Assembly (NCBI GenBank): GCA_036267135.1
Contig: DATAWQ010000132.1
Span: forward strand, 62,001 to 126,000
Source: PALSA-505 sp036267135
GTDB taxonomy: Bacteria; Actinomycetota; Actinomycetes; Streptosporangiales; Streptosporangiaceae
DNA length: 64,000 nucleotides
Direction of reading: 5' to 3'
This document shows, piece after piece, positions 1 through 7,534 of the stretch. A program made the position numbers and the translations under genes. Numbering within the stretch: position 1 is the first letter of the stretch; every line of letters starts with the position of its first letter. The notes under the pieces were generated by a model that saw only the letters and a program-made list of their open reading frames with translations, did no database searches and was not told the origin of the DNA.

Positions 1-570
1 TGGTTCCAGTTCCACTTCGCCGCCGCCTACGACGACGGCGACGACGTGGTGATCGACCTGTCCCGCTACCAGCGTTACGACGACATCGGCCCGTATCTGA
101 AGGCGTTCCGCACCAGCCCAGGCCCCACCCGCGTGCCGACGCTGTGGCGGTACCGGGTGTCGCCCAAGACCCGCCGGGCCGAAGGCCACGAGCTGTCCTC
201 GCAGGGGCTGGAGTTCCCGCAGGTCGACGGCCGCCGCTCGACCGGCGGGTACCGGCGCGTCTACGGCGTGCTGCTGGATGACGAGCGCGGCCTGAGCGGC
301 CGGATTGGCCGCGTCGAGGTGAGCACGGGCGACACCGACGCCTGGGATCCGGGTCAGGACAAGCTGGTCTCAGAGCCGATCTTCGTCCCGCGTCCGGACG
401 GGGAGCAGGACGACGGCTGGCTGGTCGCGCACGTCTACGACCCCGGCCGGGAAGCGACCGACACGGTGGTGCTCGACGCCAGGGACCTGGCGGCCGGCCC
501 GCTGTTCACCGCGCACCTGCCGGTAAACACCGGAGTCACCTTCCACGGCGCCTGGCGCCGCCCGGCCTGA
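1..570 (+). CDS. Carotenoid oxygenase family protein, 3' part (cut by window start)
   Basis: Only the C-terminal 189 codons lie in the window; the frame is open from base 1 (WFQFHFAAAYDDGDD...). The conserved C-terminal features of the carotenoid cleavage dioxygenase (RPE65-like) fold are visible: an acidic stretch before an Arg-Tyr-rich blade, the segment EPIFVPRP followed by DDGWLVAHVYD, LDARDL, and a terminal FHGAW whose His is one of the four Fe(II)-ligating histidines in the family. Members cleave carotenoid or stilbene double bonds with O2. The other three His ligands would lie upstream of the window. Family call is secure; the substrate cannot be told. Confidence 0.88.
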   Translation, partial: WFQFHFAAAYDDGDDVVIDLSRYQRYDDIGPYLKAFRTSPGPTRVPTLWRYRVSPKTRRAEGHELSSQGLEFPQVDGRRSTGGYRRVYGVLLDDERGLSGRIGRVEVSTGDTDAWDPGQDKLVSEPIFVPRPDGEQDDGWLVAHVYDPGREATDTVVLDARDLAAGPLFTAHLPVNTGVTFHGAWRRPA

Positions 571-573
571 TCC

Positions 574-1362
574 CTATTTGACCGCCGCCGCGAAGCCGTC
601 CAGCGTTTCAGCGGCGCCGGAGCACTCGACCGGGCCGAACGGATCCCGGTGCCACAGCCAGCAGTCGAGGTCCACGGCGCTGCCGCTGATCTCCGCCGAC
701 GCGGTCTCACCGGTGTCGGCCGCGGCGATGTGGATGTCCGGGTCGTCGTAGGCGGTCCCGTCGTCCGGATCGGTGCCGGTGAACCGGCCCAGCGTCACCA
801 GCCACGAATCCCCGGTGTCGGTGGTCTGCAACCGGACCGTGCCGCGGGCGGGCTGCGGGGTGATCGTGCCCCAGGGCGGGCACCCGCCGTACATCACCCG
901 GAGCACCTCGTCCACCCCGTCCGCGGCCAGCGCCTGGTCGATCGGGGTCCGCTGGCCCGCGGTCAGTTCGGCGTCGACCCGGTGGATGAGCGCCTCGTGC
1001 GCCTGCCTGCGCTGGATGAACCCGACCGTCTGGTCCTGCGCCCAGGTCCAGGCGTGCGCGCCCGGATCCGCTCCGGTCAGCGCCCCGGCCAGCCGTTCGC
1101 TGGCCCGCTGGTAAAACTCCAGCAACGCGGCCCGGTCGCCCGGCCGCTCTGGGTTGCGCTTTTCCGCCTCGTCCCCGTTCAGCCCCTCCAGCAACACGGT
1201 GCCCCAGAAGTACTGCACCACCGTGAGGTGCCACAGCAGATCGTCGGCGTTCCAGTCCGGGCAGGACGGCACTCGCGCGTCCGGCGCGGCCTGCCTGATC
1301 GCCTCGGCGAACCGCGCCGATTCCGCCGCAATATGCTCGTTGAAGTCCACAGCCTCAGCCAT
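574..1362 (-). CDS. Maleylpyruvate isomerase family (MDMPI/DinB-fold) protein
   Basis: About 262 residues. The N-terminal half has the mycothiol-dependent maleylpyruvate isomerase signature: CPDWNADDLLWHL, where a Trp/His pair follows a Cys-Pro, and later RRQAHEALIHRVDAEL with the second His and the Asp/Glu of the metal-binding DinB-like bundle. The C-terminal half matches the MDMPI_C-type domain. Such proteins are metal-dependent and often use mycothiol, the actinobacterial thiol. A TTG three codons upstream could also start it, but ATG at 1362 (MAEAVDF) is the better choice. It converges on the carotenoid oxygenase gene with only three bases between them. The substrate is unknown; many family members are not isomerases. 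Confidence 0.82.
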   Translation of the reverse strand: MAEAVDFNEHIAAESARFAEAIRQAAPDARVPSCPDWNADDLLWHLTVVQYFWGTVLLEGLNGDEAEKRNPERPGDRAALLEFYQRASERLAGALTGADPGAHAWTWAQDQTVGFIQRRQAHEALIHRVDAELTAGQRTPIDQALAADGVDEVLRVMYGGCPPWGTITPQPARGTVRLQTTDTGDSWLVTLGRFTGTDPDDGTAYDDPDIHIAAADTGETASAEISGSAVDLDCWLWHRDPFGPVECSGAAETLDGFAAAVK

Positions 1363-1458
1363 GCCCGACAAGCTACCCCCCTCGTCCGACAGCCACCGAA
1401 CCGTTTTCCGGCCAGCCAGCCGGCCGGTCAGCGCGTCAGCCGGTCAACTTCCGGCGGG

Positions 1459-2103
1459 TCAGCGCTCGTCGGCCAGTTCGCTCGCGCCCACGTGCGTGTC
1501 CAGCCAGTCCCGCAGCGGCCGCGCCCCGCGCAGGAACCCGGTCACCCGGTCCTTGGCCGCCGCCGTGCCCAGCCAGGCCGCGGCCGGCCACTCCTGCCAC
1601 GCGATCAATCCCTTGTGCCGCAGCAGCGCGGCCCGCGGATGCTCCTTCGGATAGCCGCGAGGTGCTGTCTTCAGGCTGCTGCGCCCGGTGATCACGACCT
1701 TCCCCTTGGCCGCCTCCGCGATGAGCCGCTCCAGTTGCTCGCCCGGCAGATCGGTGGCTACCGCGCGCCGGTACCGGTCGAGCTGATCGGTGGCCATGTG
1801 GTACATCCCGCTGGCCGCGGCCAGCCCGTGCGCCGAAAGCTGCACGTAGCCGCCCCCGGCCATCGACGCCCCGATGACCGTCTTGTACGGCGTCTTGTCC
1901 GGGCTGAACCGCAGGTCACGGTACGGCCGGTAGATCTTCCCCGGGCCGAATTCGCTCTCCAGATCCAGCAGCAACGCGGCCATGGGCGCGTGCACGATCT
2001 CGTCGTAGACCGCCTTGTTCGCGGTCCAGTACGTCCTGGAGTTGTCGGCCTCCAGGCCCTCGTAAAACTCCAGCGCCTCGGCGGGCCAACCCTTGAATGC
2101 CAC
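1459..2103 (-). CDS. DUF2461 domain-containing protein
   Basis: 214 residues starting at GTG. The whole length matches the DUF2461/TIGR02453 family: N-terminal FKGWPAEALEFYEGLEADNS, the central YRPYRDLRFSPDKTPYKT block and a Gly-rich YVQLSAHGL segment, which are the most conserved parts of the family. The length is typical, so the gene looks intact. No biochemical function is established for the family. It is separated by 93 bases from the divergently transcribed intradiol dioxygenase, so the two may share a promoter region. Confidence 0.85.
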   Translation of the reverse strand: MAFKGWPAEALEFYEGLEADNSRTYWTANKAVYDEIVHAPMAALLLDLESEFGPGKIYRPYRDLRFSPDKTPYKTVIGASMAGGGYVQLSAHGLAAASGMYHMATDQLDRYRRAVATDLPGEQLERLIAEAAKGKVVITGRSSLKTAPRGYPKEHPRAALLRHKGLIAWQEWPAAAWLGTAAAKDRVTGFLRGARPLRDWLDTHVGASELADER

Positions 2104-2196
2104 CGGTCCTCCGGATCAGCGAGTGCGAACGAGGCCCCACGCTAGCGTGTTCGCAAGGCAGTCACCGGTCACACCGGCCGGAATGGAGGCGGCGGC

Positions 2197-3042
2197 ATGA
2201 GTAACACGACGACCCCGGCCCAGCTCACCGAGGAGGTGCTGGCCGCCTACGCGGGCGCGGCCGACCCGCGGCTGCGCGAACTGCTCGCCGCCCTGATCGA
2301 GCACCTGCACGCGTTCGCCGTGCAGACCAGGCTCACCCCGCGGGAATGGGAGGCGGCCATCGCCTTCCTCACCGCGACCGGCCAGAAGTGTGACCCGCAG
2401 CGCCAGGAATTCATCCTGCTCTCCGACGCGCTCGGACTCTCCTCGCTGGTCGACGTCGTCAATTCCGCGCCCGGCGCCACCGAATCCACCGTGCTCGGCC
2501 CGTTCTACGTCCCCGGCGCCCCCCGGCGGGCCATGGGCGAGCAGATCGGCCGCCCGCAGGACGGTACTCCCGTCCTGGTCCGCGGTCAGGTGACCGACGT
2601 GACCGGCCGCCCGCTTGACGGCGCGACCCTGGACGTCTGGCAGACCGCCGGCAACGGCCGCTACGACACCCAGGACCCCGGCCAGCCCCGCTTCAACCTG
2701 CGCGGCGTCTTCGTCACCGGTCCCGACGGCCACTACGAATTCCGCACCGTGCGCCCGGTCAGCTACCCCATCCCCACCGATGGACCGGTCGGCGATCTGC
2801 TCCGCCATGCCAACCGCCACCACTGGCGGGCCGCCCACATCCACGCCATCGTCTCCGCTCCCGGCCACCGCAGCGTCACCACGCACATCTTCGACGCCGA
2901 CAACCCCTACCTCACCAGCGATGCCGTCTTCGGCGTCAAAGACTCCCTCGTCCAGCAATTCCGCCCGCCCACGCCGGCCGATCCCCCCGACGTCGGCTCC
3001 GTAGTCGACATGACTTTCACCCTCGCCCCCACAAACCCCTAA
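2197..3042 (+). CDS. Intradiol ring-cleavage dioxygenase (catechol/hydroxyquinol 1,2-dioxygenase type)
   Basis: 281 residues. The N-terminal ~100 residues form the helical dimerisation domain of catechol/hydroxyquinol dioxygenases and end in STVLGPFY, a family hallmark. The catalytic beta domain follows. The four non-haem Fe(III) ligands are visible: Tyr156 (NGRYD), Tyr190 (VSYPIP), His214 and His216 (AAHIHAIV). The enzyme opens a 1,2-diol aromatic ring between the hydroxyls to give a cis,cis-muconate or maleylacetate. GGAGG at about 2185 supports the ATG. Hydroxyquinol-type is favoured by the long N-terminal domain, but this was not tested. No other aromatic-catabolic gene is adjacent. Confidence 0.93.
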   Translation: MSNTTTPAQLTEEVLAAYAGAADPRLRELLAALIEHLHAFAVQTRLTPREWEAAIAFLTATGQKCDPQRQEFILLSDALGLSSLVDVVNSAPGATESTVLGPFYVPGAPRRAMGEQIGRPQDGTPVLVRGQVTDVTGRPLDGATLDVWQTAGNGRYDTQDPGQPRFNLRGVFVTGPDGHYEFRTVRPVSYPIPTDGPVGDLLRHANRHHWRAAHIHAIVSAPGHRSVTTHIFDADNPYLTSDAVFGVKDSLVQQFRPPTPADPPDVGSVVDMTFTLAPTNP

Positions 3043-3126
3043 ACGCATAATGAACGGCTGCGCAACTTTCCCAGCCAGCTCCCTAACCCGCCCAGCCACG
3101 CCACCCACCTCCCGCAAACACTGCGC

Positions 3127-3163
3127 TTGACAAAACTATCGGAGTGCTTGATATAGTTAGCAC
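3127..3163 (+). promoter_or_regulatory. Promoter and operator of the phasin-like gene
   Basis: TTGACA at 3127-3132 is followed 17 bases later by GATATA (3150-3155), or by the overlapping TATAGT at 3152-3157. The -10 region lies inside the palindromic element GTGCTTGATATAGTTAGCAC (3144-3163), whose ends GTGCT/AGCAC are perfect inverted repeats. A 16/20 match recurs before the XRE gene at 3606-3625. A repressor bound here would cover the -10 region. Confidence 0.6.
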
Positions 3164-3186
3164 ATACTTCACCACGAGGAGGAAAA

Positions 3187-3510
3187 ATGACCGACACCCG
3201 GGCCATGGGCCAGGAAGTTCAGGGGCAGATCCTGGACGCCGTTCGCAAGAGCCAGGAGACCGTCGTAGAAGCGATCAAGACGTGGGCCGACACGGTCCAG
3301 GCGATCACCCCGTCGCTGCCCGCCGTCCCGGCGGTGCCGTTCGCGGACAAGCTGCCCAAGCCGGGTGACCTGGTGGCCAGCGCCTACGACTTCGCCGAGC
3401 AGCTTCTTGCCTCCCAGCGCAAGTTCGCCGAGGACGTGCTCGACGCCACCACTCCGGTTCTCACCGCCACCGGCGCCACCGCCAAGAACGGCCGCAGCGC
3501 CACCAAGTGA
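3187..3510 (+). CDS. Phasin/HbhA-like granule- or surface-associated protein
   Basis: 107 residues, mostly amphipathic helix (residues 5-40 and 60-90) with a Pro-rich break at PSLPAVPAVPFADKLPKPGD and a Lys/Ala-rich tail. This arrangement is that of short actinobacterial phasin-like proteins and of the helical part of mycobacterial heparin-binding haemagglutinin, where the recurring block YDFAEQLLASQRKFAEDVL is typical. Phasins coat polyhydroxyalkanoate granules, and a PHA synthase lies at 17093. A strong ribosome site (GAGGAGG, 3174-3180) precedes the ATG, a good promoter lies upstream and a terminator follows, so it is probably a highly expressed single-gene unit. Granule versus surface location cannot be decided here. 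Confidence 0.75.
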   Translation: MTDTRAMGQEVQGQILDAVRKSQETVVEAIKTWADTVQAITPSLPAVPAVPFADKLPKPGDLVASAYDFAEQLLASQRKFAEDVLDATTPVLTATGATAKNGRSATK

Positions 3511-3539
3511 CCCCCTCGCCAGGGGCCCGATCCTGAGAG

Positions 3540-3565
3540 GCTGAGCGTGTGACCACACGCTCAGC
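3540..3565 (+). terminator. Rho-independent terminator after the phasin-like gene
   Basis: Stem GCTGAGCGTGTG (3540-3551) pairs perfectly with CACACGCTCAGC (3554-3565). The loop is very tight (2-4 bases) and TTTT follows. It begins 30 bases after the stop codon. Confidence 0.8.
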
Positions 3566-3605
3566 TTTTCGCGTTGCCGCGGGTTTGCTTGGTGCGAGGG
3601 GTTGG

Positions 3606-3625
3606 GTGCTTACTATTGTTAGCGC
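3606..3625 (+). promoter_or_regulatory. Second copy of the GTGCTT...GTTAGC operator, upstream of the XRE gene
   Basis: GTGCTTACTATTGTTAGCGC matches the phasin-promoter element at 16 of 20 positions and retains the GTGCT/AGCgC dyad with one mismatch. It contains a plausible -10 (TACTAT, 3611-3616) with TTGGTG (3589-3594) as a -35-like hexamer 16 bases upstream. The next gene encodes the likely binder, an XRE-family protein, which suggests autoregulation. Confidence 0.55.
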
Positions 3626-3668
3626 GCTCTGTTCCTAGCGTGCGCCGTAACCGCGCCGGGAGGCGGTC

Positions 3669-4037
3669 GTGCCAGAGCCGTGGGATGCGCAACTCGAGGC
3701 GCTCGGGTCGTTCATCAAGAGCCAGCGCAAGCTCGCGCACCTGTCGTTGCGCCAGCTGGCGGAGATGACGACCCTCTCCAATCCGTACCTCAGTCAGATA
3801 GAACGCGGCCTGCATCAGCCTTCGGTGCGGGTGCTCAAGCTGATCTCCGAGGCCCTCGACGTCTCCGCGGAGACGTTGCTCGAACAGGCGGGCCTGCTCA
3901 GCGGGCAAGAGCCCGGCCTCAAGGACGCGGCGGACGCCACCGAGCAGGTCGCGGCCGCCATCCGGTCCGACCAGCGGCTGACCGAGGCGCAGAAGGCGGC
4001 GCTCATGGCCGTCTACGACAGCATGCTCGGCGGCTGA
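3669..4037 (+). CDS. XRE-family helix-turn-helix regulator (probable regulator of the phasin-like gene)
   Basis: 122 residues from GTG with GGGAGG just upstream. Residues ~13-68 form an XRE/Cro-type HTH: LGSFIKSQRKLAHLSLRQLAEMTTLSNPYLSQIERG, followed by PSVRVLKLISEALDVSAETLL. The C-terminal ~45 residues are helical and end in AQKAALMAVYDSML, probably a dimerisation segment. In Mycobacterium the hbhA gene is likewise neighboured by an XRE gene (Rv0474/Rv0475). Here the phasin-like and XRE genes are adjacent and share an operator-like palindrome, so control of both promoters by this protein is a reasonable inference. Confidence 0.85.
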   Translation: MPEPWDAQLEALGSFIKSQRKLAHLSLRQLAEMTTLSNPYLSQIERGLHQPSVRVLKLISEALDVSAETLLEQAGLLSGQEPGLKDAADATEQVAAAIRSDQRLTEAQKAALMAVYDSMLGG

Positions 4038-4256
4038 CCATCCCGGCGGCCCCGCGGTGGCCCGGCCGGTGCGCTGACGGACCGTGTGCCCGTCAACGCG
4101 GGGAGAGATAAGCGGGTCGAAGTTGCCTCTATTTTGCTTGGTTCGACGACATTCGGCGGGGCCATGTCGGAGGATGGGGGTTTGCGGCCTGGGCACGTTG
4201 GCCGATGGTGGCGGGGCTTCCACCTAGGGAAACCATGCAGGAGTGAGTGACCACAC

Positions 4257-6758
4257 ATGGGCGTAGCCAGAACGCCAGGTCTCGGACGGCCCGAATCGGG
4301 TCGTCGTTCGATCCGGACCACCTTCCTCACGATGGTGATCGTTCCAGTGCTGTGCCTGGTGGTCATCTGGGCCGTGGCGGTGGCCTTCACCCCGAGCGGC
4401 GCCGACATCAGGCGTGCCCTGCTGTCCGCGGGGCATCCGGGGTTGTCCGAGGTGGCGGTGCAGGCCGGAGCGGGCCTGGTCGTGGTGCTAGCCGCGGCGA
4501 TCCTGATGGGCCTGTTCGCCCGGCGGCTGACCCGCGAGGTCTCCGGCCTCGAGACGACCGCCCGACACCTGGCCGAGACGGAGGTGCCGCAGGCGGTGGC
4601 CAGCCTGCGCGGCGCGGAGTTGCCGGGCGGGGTGGACTCCGGTCACGAACCGCCGGACCCGAGGATCGCCGAGATCGCCGAGGCGGCCGCCGCGATCACC
4701 AGTCTGCGGCGCACGGCGATGGCCGCCGCGGTCGACGAGGCCAGCCTGCGCAAGGGCGTCGCGCAGGTCTTCGTGAGCCTGGCCAGACGGAGCCAGTCGC
4801 TACTGCAGCGACAGCTCCACCTGATCGACACGCTGGAGCAGAAGGCCTCGGATCCGGCCGAGCTCGCGGACCTGTTCTCCCTCGACCATCTGACCACCAG
4901 GATGCGCCGCCACGCGGAGAACCTGATCGTCCTTTCCGGCGCGTCCCCCGGGCGCTCGTGGAGCGAGCCGGTGCCCGTCATCGACGTCATCCGCGGCGCC
5001 ATGGCCGAGGTCGAGGACTACCAGCGGGTGCGCGTGCTCGCCAAGCCTCAGGATGCGGTGGTCGGGTCCGCGGCCGCGGACATGATGCATCTGCTGGCCG
5101 AGCTGATCGAGAACGCGACCCTGTTTTCTCCGACCGGAGTCAGCGTGGAGGTCAGGACGGAGCGGGCGGCCACCGGATTCGTCGTCGAGGTCGAGGACCG
5201 GGGCCTGGGCATTCAGCCCGATCAGCTCAGTGAGATCAACCAGAAGCTGCTGCGGCCGCCCGACTTCGCGATGGCCGACCCCGACCGGCTCGGGTTGTTC
5301 GTGGTGGGAAGGCTCGCCGCCCGGCACGGTGTCCGGGTCTCGCTGGAGACCTCGCCCCACGGTGGGACGACGGCCGCCGTGCTGATCCCGCACAACGTCA
5401 TGGTGGCGATGACCTCGGCCCGCCGCGGCCCGGCGTCCGGCGAGATGCCGGCCGTCGAGCGGATGCCGCACGAGCCCGCCGGGCGGGACCTGCGGTCGCA
5501 GGACATGTTTGGCCTCGGTCCGCGTCGGTCGCCGCTGCCCGGGATTTCCCAGGTGGACGCGCCCGCGGCCGCGGCGGATGAGCCGGTGCAGATGTGGGCC
5601 GCACCCACGGTGCTCGACGCCCCCGCCACCACCGGCGGTGCGGTAGATGGCGACGGTGCGGGGAACCGGGCTGGCGCGGCGAACGGAACCGGTAGGGGTA
5701 ACAGAGCCGGCCAGGCCAAGGGGGCCGGTGCAGGCCACAGGGCTGGCACGCGCCGCAGGGCTGGCCCACCCGACAGGGCTGGCCCACCCGACAGGGCTGG
5801 CCCACCCGACAGGGCTGGCGCGGCTCATGGGATCGGTGCGGGCAACGGTGCTGGCGCGGCGAACGATTCTGGCGTGGGCAATGGGACCGGCGTGGGCAAT
5901 GGGACTGGCGCGAGCAATGGGACCGGCGCGAGCGACAGGGGCGTTGCCCGCGACGCCGCGGGCAAGGCGGACCCGCTGGCCGGCCTGCTCAGCGGCCCGG
6001 GAACCCGCCGCCCGCGACACGGCGCCATCCCGCTCCCCCGGCGCGGCACCAAAGCGCCGGGCGGCCGCGCAGGCACTGGCGCGGGCGGGGCCAGTAACGG
6101 TGCCGGTGCCGGTGGCGCGGTCGGCGGTGTCAGTAGCGTCGGCGGTGCTGGTGGGGCAGTTGCCGGTGCCGGTGGCAATGGAGAAGTCCGTGGAGTTGCC
6201 GGTGCCAGCGGCGTTGGCGGGTCGCAGGCTGGCCGGGGCGATGATCTGCTGGGCGGGAAGGACGCGGGCGGCGCGAAGAGCGGGGGCACCTACCGGGGTC
6301 TGCCGCGGCGCGTTCGCCAGGCCAACCTGTCCCCGCACCTGAAGGACGGCGGCTCGACCGGGACCAACCCGTTCCCGGTCTGGTCCGGCCCGTCCACGCC
6401 GCCCGAGCGCTCCCCAGAAGCGGCCCGCGCCGTCGTCGCCGCCTTCCGCAGCGGGTGGCAGCGTGAGAGTGAGATGCCCGCCGACACCGCGCAGTCGCCC
6501 GCCGAGGCCGCCGAGGCCGGTGAGTCCCCGGGCGGCCAGCCCCGCACCGGAAAGACTCCTGCGACGCAAACGCCGGGAGAGGCACGTGTGACAAAAACGC
6601 CACGAAAGACGCTTCCCCGGAGAGAGCCACGTTCAGCATCACCGACCGCGGTGCCACCAACCACGGGGCCACCAACCACGGGGCCACCAACCGCGGAGTC
6701 GCAGGGAGAGGAGACGCAATGGAAGAGCGGAACACGGCCGGAACCGGAGCAGATCTAG
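4257..6758 (+). CDS. cvnA: Conservon sensor histidine-kinase-like protein CvnA
   Basis: 833 residues. Two membrane helices (about 23-45 and 69-87) enclose only ~25 extracytoplasmic residues, so the large nitrate/sulfonate-sensing domain of many homologues is absent. A HAMP-like linker follows, then the conservon kinase core: LARRSQSLLQRQLHLIDTLE, LDHLTTRMRRHAENLIVLSG, and a HATPase domain with N-box ELIENAT (Glu282-Asn286) and G1 box EDRGLGI (Asp314). There is no obvious phosphoacceptor His in the usual H-box sense, as in other CvnA proteins. Residues ~460-680 are a Gly/Ala/Asn low-complexity region encoded by minisatellite-like repeats, and the tail is Pro/Thr-rich. It overlaps cvnB by 40 bases. 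In Streptomyces these proteins assemble with CvnB-D at the membrane. Confidence 0.92.
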   Translation: MGVARTPGLGRPESGRRSIRTTFLTMVIVPVLCLVVIWAVAVAFTPSGADIRRALLSAGHPGLSEVAVQAGAGLVVVLAAAILMGLFARRLTREVSGLETTARHLAETEVPQAVASLRGAELPGGVDSGHEPPDPRIAEIAEAAAAITSLRRTAMAAAVDEASLRKGVAQVFVSLARRSQSLLQRQLHLIDTLEQKASDPAELADLFSLDHLTTRMRRHAENLIVLSGASPGRSWSEPVPVIDVIRGAMAEVEDYQRVRVLAKPQDAVVGSAAADMMHLLAELIENATLFSPTGVSVEVRTERAATGFVVEVEDRGLGIQPDQLSEINQKLLRPPDFAMADPDRLGLFVVGRLAARHGVRVSLETSPHGGTTAAVLIPHNVMVAMTSARRGPASGEMPAVERMPHEPAGRDLRSQDMFGLGPRRSPLPGISQVDAPAAAADEPVQMWAAPTVLDAPATTGGAVDGDGAGNRAGAANGTGRGNRAGQAKGAGAGHRAGTRRRAGPPDRAGPPDRAGPPDRAGAAHGIGAGNGAGAANDSGVGNGTGVGNGTGASNGTGASDRGVARDAAGKADPLAGLLSGPGTRRPRHGAIPLPRRGTKAPGGRAGTGAGGASNGAGAGGAVGGVSSVGGAGGAVAGAGGNGEVRGVAGASGVGGSQAGRGDDLLGGKDAGGAKSGGTYRGLPRRVRQANLSPHLKDGGSTGTNPFPVWSGPSTPPERSPEAARAVVAAFRSGWQRESEMPADTAQSPAEAAEAGESPGGQPRTGKTPATQTPGEARVTKTPRKTLPRREPRSASPTAVPPTTGPPTTGPPTAESQGEETQWKSGTRPEPEQI
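5756..5819 (+). repeat. 18-bp tandem repeat inside cvnA
   Basis: Three identical copies of CAGGGCTGGCCCACCCGA (5756-5773, 5774-5791, 5792-5809) plus a 10-base partial copy. They encode the repeated hexapeptide RAGPPD. The repeat lies within a wider imprecise array (about 5640-5960) of short G-x-G-N-type codon blocks. The unit length is a multiple of three, so copy-number change would keep the frame. Confidence 0.9.
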
Positions 6759-7147
6759 GATGGCTGCTCGACGATCTTGCTGATCGGGTCGAACACCTCC
6801 GGCAGGCCGTGATCCTCTCTCGCGACGGACTGGCCGTGGCCGCTTCCAAGAGCCTGGAGCGGGACGACGCGGAGCATCTGTCCGCGCTGGCCGCGGGGGT
6901 ACAGAGTCTGGCCAAAGGAGCGGGCGCGCACTTCGGCGCCGGTGGCGTCCAGCAGATCATCATCGAGCTGGAACAGGCCTTCCTGTTCGTCACGACGGCC
7001 GGTCACGGCGCTTGCCTGGCCGTGCTGTGCTCGTCGAAGGCCGATCCGGCCAGCATCGCCTACGAGATGGCGACGCTGGTGAAGAAGGCCGGCCCGCTGC
7101 TGGCCGCCCAGCCGAGGTTCCCCACCGTGCGGACTCCGGTGGAGTGA
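6719..7147 (+). CDS. cvnB: Roadblock/LC7 domain protein CvnB
   Basis: 142 residues covering one Roadblock/LC7 domain: LGWLLDDLADRVEHLRQAVILSRDGLAVAASKSLERDDAEHLSAL, then GGVQQIIIELEQAFLFVTTAGHGACLAVLCS, the standard order for conservon B proteins. These small proteins work with the GTPase CvnD, probably as a regulatory scaffold or exchange/activating partner as in MglA/MglB-type pairs. GGAGAGGAG precedes the ATG and the start lies inside the 3' end of cvnA, implying translational coupling. Nine bases separate it from cvnC. Confidence 0.93.
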   Translation: MEERNTAGTGADLGWLLDDLADRVEHLRQAVILSRDGLAVAASKSLERDDAEHLSALAAGVQSLAKGAGAHFGAGGVQQIIIELEQAFLFVTTAGHGACLAVLCSSKADPASIAYEMATLVKKAGPLLAAQPRFPTVRTPVE

Positions 7148-7156
7148 TCGGGTCCG

Positions 7157-7534
7157 ATGGCACCGGCAGACAAGTGGATCGACCGGAACGCTGGTCCGGT
7201 CGTCCGGCCGTACGCGCTGACCGGCGGCCGGACGGAGCAGGCCGACGGCCAGGTGCTGGACCTGATCACCATCGTGGTGGCCCAGGATCCCGCGCTGCTG
7301 GGCGGCCGGGCAGACCTCACGCCGGAGGAGGGCATGATCGTCGGTCTGTGCCAGCGGCCGGTCACCGTGACCGACCTGTCCTCCTCGACCGCATTGCCGC
7401 TCGGTGTGGTCCGCATCCTGCTGGCCGACCTCATCCAGCGGGGCCGGATCACCGTGGTGCCGCCCCTGCGCCCAGGTGACCAGCCGAGCGCCGAACTGCT
7501 GAAAGAGGTGCTGCATGGTCTCCGTACACTCTGA
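7157..7534 (+). CDS. cvnC: DUF742 family protein CvnC
   Basis: 125 residues, the usual DUF742 length. Diagnostic blocks are VRPYALTGGRTEQ near the N terminus, EEGMIVGLCQRPVTVTDLSSSTALPLGVVRILLADLIQRGRI (a winged-helix-like segment) and the terminal LLKEVLHGLRTL. It is always the third gene of conservons. The biochemical role is not settled; the winged-helix resemblance suggests protein or nucleic-acid binding. Its 3' end overlaps cvnD by 20 bases, so the two are probably translated in a coupled way. Confidence 0.93.
   Translation: MAPADKWIDRNAGPVVRPYALTGGRTEQADGQVLDLITIVVAQDPALLGGRADLTPEEGMIVGLCQRPVTVTDLSSSTALPLGVVRILLADLIQRGRITVVPPLRPGDQPSAELLKEVLHGLRTL

Noticed and set aside
649..2145. Long plus-strand open frame opposite the MDMPI and DUF2461 genes
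   Set aside because: Composition is Arg/Gly/Pro/Val-rich with no family resemblance, and both minus-strand genes beneath it have clear family matches.
5640..5960. CRISPR-like array
   Set aside because: The regular repeats have no unique spacers of constant length and encode the cvnA linker in frame.
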